NCBI GenBank assembly: GCA_037975125.1
Contig: JAJQOW010000014.1
Coordinates: forward strand, 1,488,001-1,552,000
DNA: 64,000 bases
Source: Latrodectus hesperus
Lineage: Eukaryota > Arthropoda > Arachnida > Araneae > Theridiidae
Direction: 5' to 3'
Positions 45,221 to 55,889 of this stretch are shown piece by piece (position 1 is the first letter of the stretch; every line of letters begins with the position of its first letter). The translations under genes and the position numbers were made by a program. The notes beneath the pieces were generated by a model. That model ran no database searches and was not told the DNA's origin. It worked only from the letters and a program-made list of their open reading frames with translations.

Positions 45221-45645
45221 ACTTGGGAAAGCAATAAATTGCTTGGCATTGATTCTGGATCCTGGAAAGCTGTTTCACTTTGCAACAAACTTTTTAAAAG
45301 GCAATACGTTTTCTGACCTTAAAATGAATTCTTAGGAAACATCTTGATTTTTCAATGGACTTTTATGAGGGCTGTAAATGCTTGCCCTTGCAACAGGTTC
45401 TTGGGAAAGCAGCAACCTGTTTGATTTGAGAGGGAGCCTTGGGAAAGCAATCACTAATCTTCCTTAGCAATAAGTTCTGGGAAAACTGCTTGAATTTTCG
45501 ATAGAATCTTTGAGAAACAATACTTGTCTTTGGAATAAACGCTTGAGAAATCAGTGAAATTCCTGACTTTAGTTATAAACTTTTGGGAAGACCACAAATT
45601 GCTCGAACTTCAGATAGCAATAAAAACCCTTGCAATATTTTAATG
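45221..45645. repeat. Degenerate tandem repeat, period about 33-41 bases
   Basis: A core of the type CTTGGGAAAGCAA recurs about eleven times: at 45222, then in weakened form near 45260, 45295, 45330 and 45362, and clearly near 45399, 45437, 45476, 45509, 45543 and 45585. Spacers often contain TTGCAACA or TAGCAATAA. Units differ at many positions and in length, so this is an old minisatellite or the remains of a repetitive coding region (frames repeatedly give FLGK-like peptides but with stops). Confidence 0.6.
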
Positions 45646-45659
45646 TCTGAGCCCTTGAA

Positions 45660-46320
45660 ATGAGTGCATGTGATAAAATGTCTGTTTCACTATTCCATTT
45701 TTTAAAGAATAACCCAAGCGACCTTTCGTTTGCAGAAGTAAGACTTCTTAATGACTATTTCAAGGCCAGTAAAAAGTATGAAAGGAGCTCTGGATCAAAT
45801 CTTTTATGTAAGAAATGTTCAGCAAACCCAACTCACTTTGGAGCATGTATTTAGCTGCCAGGCTATTATTACCACTCCAGAGAAAAATATACTTTTAGGG
45901 CGCCCCCTGGCAAAAATTGGCCTTTTTTTGTCAAGCCTGTTTTCGTACCTATTTGAATAGTCAAGATGGCACTAATAACACTATAGACCAATCAGAAATA
46001 AATCAACATCCGTAAAAATATGGTGCCAAATTGGTGAGAAACTGAGGGACATCCTAAAGTATAGGTTACTCTAACTCCTTACTAACTCGACTCAACACCA
46101 CAGGACAATTTTATTCTAATATATCGAACATTTGGAACTTCAAAAACAAAATCGGCGGCAAGTGTTATTCGACCTTTCAAAGTTTATGGATTTTCCTAAC
46201 GTGCACGTTTTCAATTCGTTTCAGCAGCCAGAAATTGCTTACGTTTTTCGTTCGATAGTGAAAAAAAAATGCTTGTTTTCAGCTTCCCTCAAATACATCA
46301 AGGCAGGAACAGTCGAATAG
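45660..46320. other. Weak open frames, unassigned
   Basis: Frames at 45660-45854, 45751-45960 and 46132-46320 show no full domain. The second contains NVQQTQLTLEHVFSCQAI, which resembles the Cys/His end motif of LINE proteins (xLEHxxxxC); the preceding Cys pair lies in another frame. A tiny LINE relic is possible. Confidence 0.25.
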
Positions 46321-48496
46321 CGTCCACGAAATTTTATCCAAATTTCACCAGTTATCTTTTAGAGAACTGGCAACATTTTACAAAAACAGCCGGCTTTATA
46401 TATGAGCTTTTTGTCAAAGCATGTTTCTAATATATACACATAGTATGTACATAAATGAACTTTCTACTGATCATGTTTCTATAATGTAATGAGTTATCGA
46501 AAGTAAGTTCTAGGCTCATTTGTTAGCCCTTTGTTAATCTGTTGTTGCTTCAATAACTGCTACAGCTGAAAATGTGCGATTCACAAATTCTAAGACAGTG
46601 AAAATTGCTCTCTCATCAAAATCGCAACTGAATACCAGCTTTAAACAAGGATTGATCAAGGATTTGCTTAAAATATTCCAAATTTTCAGAGGTTGTTAAT
46701 TAAACTGTATCCTGATGAGCGCAAGAATTGCAAATTTGCACTGAAACTTGGGAGGAGAAAATTATTAGAATTCTCGCCACAAGTCCTTCTTTCTGAATAC
46801 TTTTATGGTAAACTAGTTCAACCAAATAATCTCTGTTAATATTATTTTTAAGAGAAAAAAATGGTAAATATGATTCTTTTTGTTGTGCATGTTTATAAGC
46901 AAATTCAATGCCATTTTTACTAATTTCTTTAATTTATTTTACAAACTAACCAACCAAGCCCACCAAATTTTGCGCACCCTAACTTTCAACGAAAAACTAG
47001 TTTTGTAAGAGAGACTATTTGAAAAGAATAACGCAGTTTATATATAATCTTTCTTTGTCATATTTATTATTTACATCTGCTCTATTCAAAGCGCTATTTT
47101 GAATTACGAAATAAGGAATCACGTATAGAAAAACTTAAATCAAATTCAAAGAGGAGTTCAGAGCTTGGAAACTAAATTTCGTCATGAATTTATTAAATGC
47201 TCTTTTATCTTTGCTTCAAATCGGCAATTTCTCGGAAAAAGCGTAAGCACACACGTTGCAATGAACAATAGCATTACTTGTTGAAAAATTGAAATAAAAT
47301 ACTAAATATCGAGTTTTTTTTAATTTGCTGCGGAAGTAAAAAAAAAAAAAAAGAGAAGGCTTAATTTTTAATTTTCAACAGGGTACCCGTAAATAGTCAT
47401 TTTTAAAAAAAGAAAAAGAACATGTCTTCGTTCTTGAAGCGGTAAAATTTCCGGAGCATAATATTACGTAGTATAACTTATTAAATGGTGTCATAAGCAG
47501 TATTACAATGAGTTCATCTCAGTTTTATTAAGGCTTAAATCAATGACGAACTCTGCAACCAACATTTGGAAATGAAGCCGCTTTTATTTCATGTCAGTCA
47601 AAAATCAACTTCCGATCTGAGCTTTACTCCATTCCGTTCTCATTTCGACTTCGGATGAAACAAATCGGAGGACAAACAGGATTTTATTTGGAGGGCGAAC
47701 AATTTATTCATATTTGTTTTCCCCATTCGCATCCTTGTAAGCGACAGTTTTCCCATCTTCAGAAAGCTTTCAATAACATCATTTGTTAGAAGCAAAGTCA
47801 TGAATTACGCTAACTCTCAGTTTTCGACCCCTAAATTACATGTCTTCACGGTCTGAAGAGCTTCTTCAAAGGTTAGTGGAGTAAGCCGCTGCCGGGGGTG
47901 GGCCGAACATTTTCGAATTCGTCATCTCCACTCCGGTGACAACGACGGAAGCGACAAGTGACATTTTTTTTTCTGACACAAAAATAAATAGATGCTACAG
48001 CGAAATTAATTGCATAATTTGGCTGCGTGTTGCTGAAGACAGTGATTGATCTGCTTGCTTCTTCAGAGTGTGACCAATAGCAGCAAGCGGCACCTGTGCG
48101 TGCCGGAAATTTTCCTTGCGCTCCTGCAGAGCCGACAGGTGGTACATTTTCGAAAAAGTAAATTGCTCATGTCCAGAATTCGTTTAGTGGTAAAAAAAAT
48201 ACACAAAAGTATTCCAAATCAGCAGATATTTTATAAATTATAACTAAAAAACAATTAAATTACTGTAATCGTAAATTATAGGGTAAATTTTATGTGGATT
48301 CCTTCGATTCCTGAGCAACAGGTGATTGGCGATGGGCTTCTGCTAGCACAGCTGTCAAGGTGGGGGCTTGGAAATTTTCCAGGTTGTTTTCTTGTGATAC
48401 CTGAATGAATATGTCTCAATACCTATGAGAAATCCAATCAGAAGATTAACACGTGGTGGAAATGCCTCACAATGGCTTTCATCTGTTAGGCTATCT
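46321..48496. other. Stretch without recognised genes
   Basis: Mostly AT-rich. A CpG-dense patch at 47885-47965 stands out (about nine CpG in 75 bases); on the minus strand it opens a 20-codon frame beginning MTNSKMFGPPPAAAYSTNL. A promoter or first exon is conceivable but unsupported. Confidence 0.35.
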
Positions 48497-48754
48497 TTCC
48501 TGCACTGTTGTTATTGCACCAGCATGCTTCCCTGTTCTTAGCCCTGAGTTCGGCTCTACCTCTTAGGTGGTACCCAGCAGAAGACCCACAATGCTTAGCC
48601 TGAGGGGTATCATTTCATTTGGAGGACATTGCGACCACGATCTATTGAATGTGTCGAGTGGCTTTTTGAAAATACGACGGGCATTCATTTAAGCCGGAAA
48701 TCGAACTCACTACCTTTCGACAATGAGAATAACTAACCAGGCTACCGCGACCAC
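48497..48754 (-). mobile_element. tRNA-derived SINE, family A, second copy
   Basis: On the minus strand it begins GGTCGCGGTAGCCTGGTTAG (A box) and has GTGAGTTCGATTTCCGG (B box). The body GGTCGCAATGTCCTCCAAAT and CTTCTGCTGGGT matches the 17681 copy, and the end is GGGAAGCATGCTGGTGCAAT. The intact promoter boxes show the tRNA-like origin more clearly than copy 1. Confidence 0.8.
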
Positions 48755-48807
48755 GTATCTTTCCAACGCGTATCAAATACAATCGATATTTAATCCTGAT
48801 ATACAAA

Positions 48808-49060
48808 CTCGTCGTGGCCTTCAGGTGAGATTACGCAATTCGTAGGTTCAGAGGCTCGAATCGTAACTACTGCTGAAGGGCGCTCGATGGATGCCGGTGT
48901 GGACTAAGCGTCCGTCAATCTGCTTTCCTCCCTTTGCATGAAATGTCAACTCTAAAGGATACACGAGGTGTGACTTCCACGAAACCTTGATATCTTGAAC
49001 CAAAGAACACTTGTTCCGCATGCCGAAAGTTGCTAGTACTCGACATTCGAGCAAATTACT
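48808..49060 (+). mobile_element. Possible tRNA-derived SINE
   Basis: CTCGTCGTGGCCTTCAGGTG and GTAGGTTCAGAGGCTCGAATC resemble A and B boxes, and the segment is GC-richer than its surroundings. Only one copy is present, so this is a tentative call. Confidence 0.35.
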
Positions 49061-49539
49061 TTGCAGGTAAAACGGGGGCAGAGCTGTGAAATTTAATGAA
49101 TAAATTGGTAAAACTAGGCAAAAGATATAAAAAAAAATTATTGATGTTATATGAAGTGCCCAGGTAAGTAAAAAAAAATCTAAGTTTGTAAAATACAGTT
49201 AGATGCTATTATATTAATTGAATAATGTACGAAGCATCAACCAAATATACAGGCACGGAAATATTCTTTCGAGAAAAAGCAAATTGAAGGTGATTAGATT
49301 AGAAAATAACAGAATAAGTAGCGAATAGAATAATAATTAAATTCCGTTTTAAAATATTTAAATGCTCCTCGCATGTTTCCTTCTGGGAAGACGTTTCTTA
49401 GAACGTGAGCAATACCGTGAGTCCTGTGGTCGGTCGTTGAGCAGTTACCATGGGTGCAATGGTCTGGAGAAAATTACTCCCCCTTCAGATCAATGCCAAA
49501 ATTGAGGAGTGGATTCTCTGGTGGTGCCATCTATCGGAG

Positions 49540-49677
49540 GATTTGAAGAGCAAAATCGTACTTTCACCTTCATGGTGCTCTGAATAAACAAAAGACGCCC
49601 CCAATTGACTTAAATTCGCATAGCCAAGGCATAGCGAGCTTGGCTTGTCCAAGTGTCATTAGTAACAACAACAAGAA
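49540..49677 (+). mobile_element. SINE family F, 3' fragment
   Basis: AAATCGTACTTTCACCTTCATGG, shortened here as the block from AAATCGTAC to GTGCTCTGA, and GAGCTTGGCTTGTCCAAGTG with a (CAA)n tail match 44800-44934. The preceding bases (49400-49535) do not align clearly. Confidence 0.7.
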
Positions 49678-50390
49678 AAATATCGAGACGAATGTGAAAT
49701 TTCAAATGTCTTTGTAACAAATTTTAAGAATGAATGAAAAACTATTACAATTTTGAATAAACTTCATTTCTTAATATAAAAATGAGAATCTCTTACATTC
49801 CATTAAAAAAGGATTACCTGCTCATTTTTTTTAATATTTTGCATAGACACTATAACTAATATTTTGAGTTAAGTATGGAGCTATCGTCATCGCGTGAGAA
49901 AATACCACATAAAATGAAACCTTCCCTATAAAAAGCATTTCATTTATTGAGTGTGAAAGTCTGTTTATTGATTCAAGGGCTATGAGAACAATGTGATTGA
50001 TATCGTGTCTACAAGCCATTTCGAAACCACTTTTCCCACTTGTGTCGAACGAGGAGATTCAAAATTGATTCAAACAAAAGGAATCATAGCTGGCTTAATA
50101 AAATGTTTGAAATTTATCGGAGTTTTACAGCCGCGGAGGCATTCCAGGTCCGTTATCTTATCATGTCAAAACTCTTGAAGATGTGACGTTGCGCTTGAGT
50201 GCTCTTCCGTCACAAACGATCCACATGTAGGGTTATATCAGATGATTTAGAGCCCTTTTCGTGCTCCATAACGTTGTTTTAAATATTCCGTGGAATATGT
50301 ATTTTGGTAATCAATTATCTGACAGAAAGGAAATTTTTGCGGTATATTTATGACAATATGTTATTTTTTTATCATTTTATTAAAATAATA

Positions 50391-50475
50391 CAGTAGAACT
50401 ACAATTATCTAAATCAACTGGGATCGAACTCCCTTCAGGTAATCAAAATATTCGGTTCATTGAATTTTTTTCGAA
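50391..50475. mobile_element. pogo/Tigger-type terminal inverted repeat
   Basis: CAGTAGAACTACAATTATCT after a TA, followed by AAATCAACTGGGATCGAACT and AGGTAATCAAAATATTCGG, corresponds to the familiar Tigger/pogo end (CAGTAGAACC.CGATTATCCG). No matching right end is visible. A transposase remnant of the same family lies at 51003-51400. Confidence 0.7.
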
Positions 50476-50701
50476 AAAAGAGTCTATTTTAATTATGCTG
50501 AAAATGAGATAAAAACAACATAAGAAAATAGCTTTTAATTAATTAAATGACGATGCAACTCTTAAAATTTCGCTAAGGTACTTACAAGAAAGTACGTTCG
50601 CTTAGTGCTGTGCATTAATAAAGTATGTACGCGCAGTGCTGTTAATAAAAGACATTTCTTGTTTAACATCTCTGTCAGAATAAGCTGTTCACTGCTTTCC
50701 T

Positions 50702-50889
50702 CTGTTTGCTGTGGGCAATGATTGCGAAGTTCTGAGTTGCTGTAGCTCTATGGGTAAGGGACGTGTCCATGTTAGTATGTGATGTCTAAAGTCCTTCCGC
50801 TGATGTGGCGTGGATGTGGAGAGGAGGCTGCCAGCTCAAGTGTGACCTTGTTACCTGATCGAGGTTCGGAATTACAAGGTGTTTGGTGA
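50702..50889 (+). mobile_element. SINE family F, internal fragment
   Basis: GTCCATGTTAGTATGTGATG, GCTGATGTGGCGTGGATGTG and GAGAGGAGGCTGCCAGCTCA match the middle of the 44537-44934 SINE. It separates the Tigger TIR from the Tigger coding remnant, and so probably inserted into that element. Confidence 0.7.
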
Positions 50890-50914
50890 TGGGGGAGGAT
50901 TCCAAACCCGTTAA

Positions 50915-51640
50915 TCTAAAGGTACAGTCCGAGGCTCGCCTGCATAGCTATGTATACTATAGTAGTCCGAGGCTCGCCAATAAAGTATGTATACTTTATT
51001 ATATTTCCGAGCAGCCAAGTCAAGAATCGGTTTGACAGTGAGAATTTGCATGGGATCAGATTCGGGCAGATGCTCTATCCATTTCAAAGGAAGTTCAAAG
51101 TCGACAAATGCTTCACTAGCTGATGGTCCCTTGTCTGCTTCAATTTGGACTTAGATTTTTTTTTCTTCGACACTTTTACCATCACTTGGAATTTGAAATC
51201 CAGGGTCTGACTATTCTCTTATATCTTCAGCGCTAATTTTTAAACGTCTAGGAATTTTCAAAAGAATGTTTTTGAATTCTTCAAATGACGCGAGTCTCTC
51301 ATTCTCATCTTCTCTTACCTTTCCTTCCATTGAGCTTTTTCTCATTTTCCTTCTTTTCTTAAGTCTAATTAATTGTTCTGAAACTGTAATCAGCGATTTG
51401 GATTATTATCACGATAAAAAAATCCTCCCAGTAAACAGCAAAGGTGTGTCAAACTAGCTTAGTCCATCAAATCTGTAGTTGGAGGAATCAAATTGAATGG
51501 AAAGGAGCAGCTTCAATTGGCCAAAAAAGGCCTGAGGCACCGCAGAGAAAAGACTGACTTAGTCCCGAATGCCTGACTATATTAGTTGGACATGCATACA
51601 TAGCGGTGCAGGCGAGACAGCCCCGGACTGCACTTTAAGG
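50915..51640. mobile_element. TTAA-flanked inverted-repeat element (piggyBac-like ends)
   Basis: TTAA stands at 50911-50914 and 51641-51644. Inward, the left end reads TCTAAAGGTACAGTCCGAGG and the right end (complement) CCTTAAAGTGCAGTCCGGGG. Both lead to a CGCCTGCA...GCTATGTAT block, giving TIRs of about 50 bases. TTAA targets with CC(T/C)T-starting TIRs suit piggyBac. The interior, however, carries a Tigger transposase fragment rather than a piggyBac one. GTCCGAGGCTCGCC is duplicated at the left end, and a palindrome lies at 50980-51001. Confidence 0.5.
51003..51400 (-). pseudogene. pogo/Tigger transposase C-terminal remnant
   Basis: On the minus strand one frame reads TVSEQLIRLKKRRKMRKSS, NERLASFEEFKNILLKIPRR, then after in-frame stops ADKGPSASEAFVDFELPLKW and IEHLPESDPMQILTVKPILD, then LAARKYN. 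The last part matches the conserved Tigger/jerky C-terminus (EAF..FE..L.WLE..PESDP.QLL.LK.L.DLAARKR). The DDE domain and N-terminal CENP-B-type DNA-binding domains are missing. It lies inside the TTAA element described above. Confidence 0.7.
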
Positions 51641-51659
51641 TTAACGGTTTATAGTTTTT

Positions 51660-51826
51660 AATATGTCATAGTTATGGAGACCTATAAAAATTATATAAAA
51701 AGTTCTGTTTCGGCAACCCTAGTATTGACGTCATATAGAGACGTCACAGTGCGTCATCTTGCCCACATTTCTTCATCGCCAAAAATATTCAGAATTTGGT
51801 ATGCTGGATGATACGGCAGCTGTGCC
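51660..51826. mobile_element. MITE family M1, right-hand part
   Basis: ATGGAGACCTATAAAAATTA, GGCAACCCTAGTATTGACGT and the end ATGATACGGCAGCTGTGCC match the right half of the 54606-54861 element. The left TIR is lost or replaced at about 51655, next to the TTAA element. Confidence 0.65.
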
Positions 51827-51829
51827 ATT

Positions 51830-54117
51830 TATTTATTACTTCTTTCATTATTTGCAAATTGAACATGGACCTACTATTTTAAATTGGAATCCAAACTAGG
51901 ACATTTACCCTAAGTAAGAATCAAACTCGTGAATTATTAAGCTAAAAGTCAGAATGCTAACCATCCCCCTACTAGTTATGTGAATGAGCATATTTCTTTA
52001 AGAAATTGATATATTGGTTGTTGTTAAGTGGAGCTATTTGTAAGTTCATTGTTCTGTAACTCTGCACACGGAGCTAATTCAACAGGAACTGAAAGATTTA
52101 GTGAGAAATGGGAAACATTATATATGAAATGAAGTGGGTAATCGAAAACAAGAAGTAATAAAATAAAGATCAAAATGTCAATCATTCTCTTGTTAGTTCT
52201 ATAAATAGGACAATTTGTTAAGAATCTAAACATTAGTTGTTTGTTTATTAATCTATTTTCATTATTTGCACATGAAGATAATTCAACAGATGCCTTAAAG
52301 TCCTAAAATGAAATCCAAATCTTCGCATGTGTCCACATTTGAATTTGAACCCTCGAACATTTAAACTGAGTATTAGAGGCCTAATCATATTCCTTCAAGA
52401 TCTGCGACTCAGTGAAAAAGATGAAAACATTCTCATGTGTGAAATAAAGTTAAGGTATTAAAAAAAATATGATCATATGTAACTAAGACGTATTTATTAG
52501 AATTTTTATACATTTACGGTTGAAACTGTGACCGAGGAGAAAGAAATCCTAAGCATGAATTTGCCATAAATCATGATCGATGAGTAAAGTAACATTTGCA
52601 TGTTTTTATGATTTTACCCCAGAAAGTCCACCGAACGTTAACTTGTACAGTTTCTACAACAATCGTAAATCATCTTTCCATACGATTACAGAATAACAAT
52701 GCACAGGAAATCACCACAAAAAATTCAGATGCTTTGATTGTAATTGCTGAATATGGGTATGGCAACGATTACCTTCAGAGTCGAAAATTCTCATTTTCTG
52801 AACAAAGAATCAATCATCTTTAATTTGAAGAAGCACACTGCCACAAAGCTCGAGGGAATGGAACGGATCGGAATAAATCGACTCACAGGATTAAAATTCG
52901 TTTTCGAGGTCAAAAATGAAGAGTCGGAAAAGGACAGATCCTGTTTTATCTTGCTAATCTCATGATGTAACAGCAGGCAGTTAATCGGCATTTGCTTCCA
53001 TAACTGATGCCACTCAATCGTTCTAAATGGGGGATATGTATTTGTTTACTGTATTTTTTCTGTAATGGCAACGGGTAGGATAAATATGCAATCACATCTT
53101 TAGCCGTCTTAACCCCTGGTTTTTTTTCCCATAAAGTGATTAAGAGTTTAACTTAAATGAGTTATTGAAAGTTATAAAAATTCTTTGCATGTGGGTTATG
53201 ATAAATATTTAAGTAATGTAAGAACAAAACAGGGAACTGTTCGATGTCGAATCTCGCAGGACGACACTTTTCGAGCAATGAAGGGTATTTTTGTTGTTAT
53301 TTAGTACAAATTCATATTAAAATAATGTTTGGAAAATAGATTAAACAATTATAAATTCATTGTGTGTGAAAATTAAATTTTAAATTACATTTAACTAAGA
53401 ACCATGTGGGAATCAGTAATCTGGAAGAAATACTAACAATCTGAATAAAGTGGGATCAGACTCATGTCTAGATGGTAGCGGATTCAAAACTTGATTTTTC
53501 TGTCAAGCTTTGTCTCGTATGACCTATGTTAAACTTTCCACAGAATCAAATCTCTCATTGCTAAAGTGGTACTGCTGAAATTACATAGGATACCAGCAGA
53601 GATGTCAACCTCGTAAATTCACTGTAATTTAAAAATACATAAAATACGCTGTTTTCAACACTTTTGAAGACAGAAAAAGGAAAAATAAAAAGAAATATAG
53701 TAAAAAAACAATAAAATGTAATAAATGATAGTAATTGATGCATTACATTTTTAAATCCTTCAGAACTTAGAGATAAGAAAATAGAAGAGATAGGATAAGA
53801 AATCCTAGTATACGTAACGTGGTGGATTTGAGGAGATAAGAGGTGTTTGGTGATTTGGGAAGAGCGATAAATTTTGAGACTTGGGCTTCATCCTGCGAGT
53901 CGATATGGATGCCAAGCCTGTAGATCATTGCACTGGAATGAATTCGTTCGGTGATTCTGTGACGTATTCTAACGTACTCGATTCCTCAGTAGTTTTAGTA
54001 AACCTTAAAGCTTATGGTTTTTTTTTTTTTTTAATTTTTTATTTTTAAATGGTTGTATGTTTAATATTTAGATTATTTTCTCAAAATTTAAAAGCTATCC
54101 ACTATTATTTGGATATT
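51830..54117. other. Stretch without recognised genes
   Basis: AT-rich; frames up to 75 codons without domains. A T run lies at 54019-54032. Confidence 0.4.
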
Positions 54118-54128
54118 ATAATTTTGTT

Positions 54129-54368
54129 GGACGCTCCGTGGCTGAGTGGTCAAAGGCATCACTGCTAATCGCTTGAGAGCGTAGGAGTGTGGGTTCGATT
54201 CCCACCGTGGCCCTGGGTGTTTTCTTCGTTATTCTTCTGTGGTTGTACATCTGTCATTGTGCTATTTGTCCTAATATCGACGAAGACTTACAAGCGGATC
54301 ACAAGAATCAAGCATACAATTCTGAATATATGTAATGTAATAAATAAATAAATAAAATAAATAAATAA
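54129..54368 (+). mobile_element. tRNA-Ser-derived SINE, family E, 11-bp TSD
   Basis: ataattttgtt occurs at 54118-54128 and 54369-54379. The head CCGTGGCTGAGTGGTCAAAG, the anticodon arm CACTGCTAATCGC (GCT anticodon) and the T arm GTGGGTTCGATTCCCAC closely follow tRNA-Ser. The acceptor stem does not pair, so this is not a working tRNA gene. A unique body and an (AAAT)n tail follow. The exact TSD indicates a fairly recent insertion by a LINE machinery that tolerates AAAT-type tails. Confidence 0.88.
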
Positions 54369-54605
54369 ATAATTTTGTTAAGTTGCTTAATTTGTAATTT
54401 AAATTTTTAAAGTTATTTTTTAGATAATTTTTTTTAAATTTGAAGCATGGGGAAATTTGATTGGGTAAGAATTTTTATTTTATGTTATTCTATTTACTTT
54501 GCTATTTTATAAAGTAAAATATCTGTAATTAAGTATAGTGTAGAAATATTTGAGATAAGTTTCTTGTTAAATTATATTATACAATTAATTAAAACTAGAA
54601 TAAAG

Positions 54606-54861
54606 GGCACAGGTGCCATATAATCCATGACGCTAAATTATGAGATTTGCGATTTTTTGGCGGATTTTCTTATGTATTTGGCAACATCATTTTTGTTATG
54701 TATGTACATATGGAGACCTATAAGAATTATGCAGAAAATTCTATTTTGGTAACCCTAGTATATAGGTCATCGCGCACGTCACGATATGTCATCTTGGCAA
54801 CATTTCTTCATCGCCAAAAAAGTTCTTAATTTATCGTCATGGATAATAAAGCACCTGTGCC
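54606..54861. mobile_element. MITE family M1, complete copy
   Basis: The ends GGCACAGGTGC...GCACCTGTGCC are perfect inverted repeats, and the next 35 bases are also largely complementary (ATCCATGACG/CGTCATGGAT, CGATTTTTTGGCG/CGCCAAAAAAG). gaataaag (54598-54605) and aaataaag (54862-54869) form an 8-bp duplication with one mismatch, which suits hAT. It has no coding capacity. Related copies lie at 51660-51826 and 58010-58266. Confidence 0.8.
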
Positions 54862-54869
54862 AAATAAAG

Positions 54870-55216
54870 TGTTATTTTTAGAGGGACTCTAGTGGCCGGT
54901 TAATAACCAATATTTTTATAAAAATAAGTGTTATTGATTTAGATTTATAGTTCAGTTGATAATACCTGCTTGATTTTGTTATATACGATGTACTTTTGAG
55001 GTATCTGTAATCTTTTAATTAATTAAAAGAAAAATAGAAAAGTGATTGCTATTATATTTTATTGATAGATTATAAACAACAGTATTGACTTTTTGTTATT
55101 TATATTTGCTTTTTAATATTCAAATAATTTTTAATATGTGCTGTTAAGTTTTTAGCGTTTAGTTTTGTACTTCTTTAGTAAGCAAAAATAAAAAAATTAT
55201 TCGAGTTTTGAGGTGC
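54870..55216. other. AT-rich spacer
   Basis: No feature seen. Confidence 0.4.
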
Positions 55217-55623
55217 AATTTTACTGTACGCTCACCCTTGGCAAAATTTTCAAAAAGTCGCCAAGGGTGACCGTATGAGGAATTTTCCGATCGGGAAAAA
55301 CGCGAGAGGAAAATGTCTGGAATAGTGACAAATATTTCATACATTGTCGGTATCTAACAATATGCTCAACTAATTTTACAAAATTAACAAAAAACGTAGA
55401 TTTATAGATTTCAAACATCAATGGTAAAATAATAAAATTGATATGTTAAATTATACATAAAATTTTTTGATTAAATTTTATATTAATGAATTTAAATCGG
55501 TAAATATTCATGAGAAATTAATGACAAATAGGGTTTCCAAAATACTAATTTGCCGGATTTCAGGTAAAATAATCGCCAATTTGGCTCCAAAAACGCGCCA
55601 AGCGTGACCGTACAGTAAATCTG
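55217..55623. mobile_element. MITE-like inverted-repeat element M2
   Basis: The left end ATTTTACTGTACGCTCACCC and the right complement GATTTACTGTACGGTCACGC form TIRs of about 25 bases. The motif TACGGTCACCCTTGGC occurs three times: inverted at 55227-55242 and 55260-55275, making a hairpin, and again in the right TIR. About 400 bases without coding capacity. No TSD could be fixed. Confidence 0.6.
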
Positions 55624-55727
55624 ATCCAGTTTTGAAATCAGAAATAATGCGAGATTGCATAATTCAAAGTTGGCGATGGTGAGCGATCAGGATTTTGAAA
55701 ACTAGGATTTTACTGGGACTTATTGTT

Positions 55728-55884
55728 GATTTGGCGAGATTCAGTTTATTATAACTTTTAAAACATTTAAATTTGGAAATCTTGTACATTGGTGTCCTTT
55801 TTGAAAATAAGTCTTATATAAGAGATTAAACTGTACAATGGTAAAATGGCTAAAAAGCAATAACCCATCGAATCTCGCCAAATC
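55728..55884. repeat. 15-bp inverted repeat pair
   Basis: GATTTGGCGAGATTC (55728-55742) and its exact complement GAATCTCGCCAAATC (55870-55884), 127 bases apart. They may mark a short MITE or a longer fold-back; no other structure is seen. Confidence 0.55.
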
Positions 55885-55889
55885 GAGCG

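Noticed and set aside
54129..54215. Possible genuine tRNA-Ser(GCT) gene
   Set aside because: The D, anticodon and T arms are good, but the acceptor stem does not pair, and the unit continues into a SINE body with tail and TSD.
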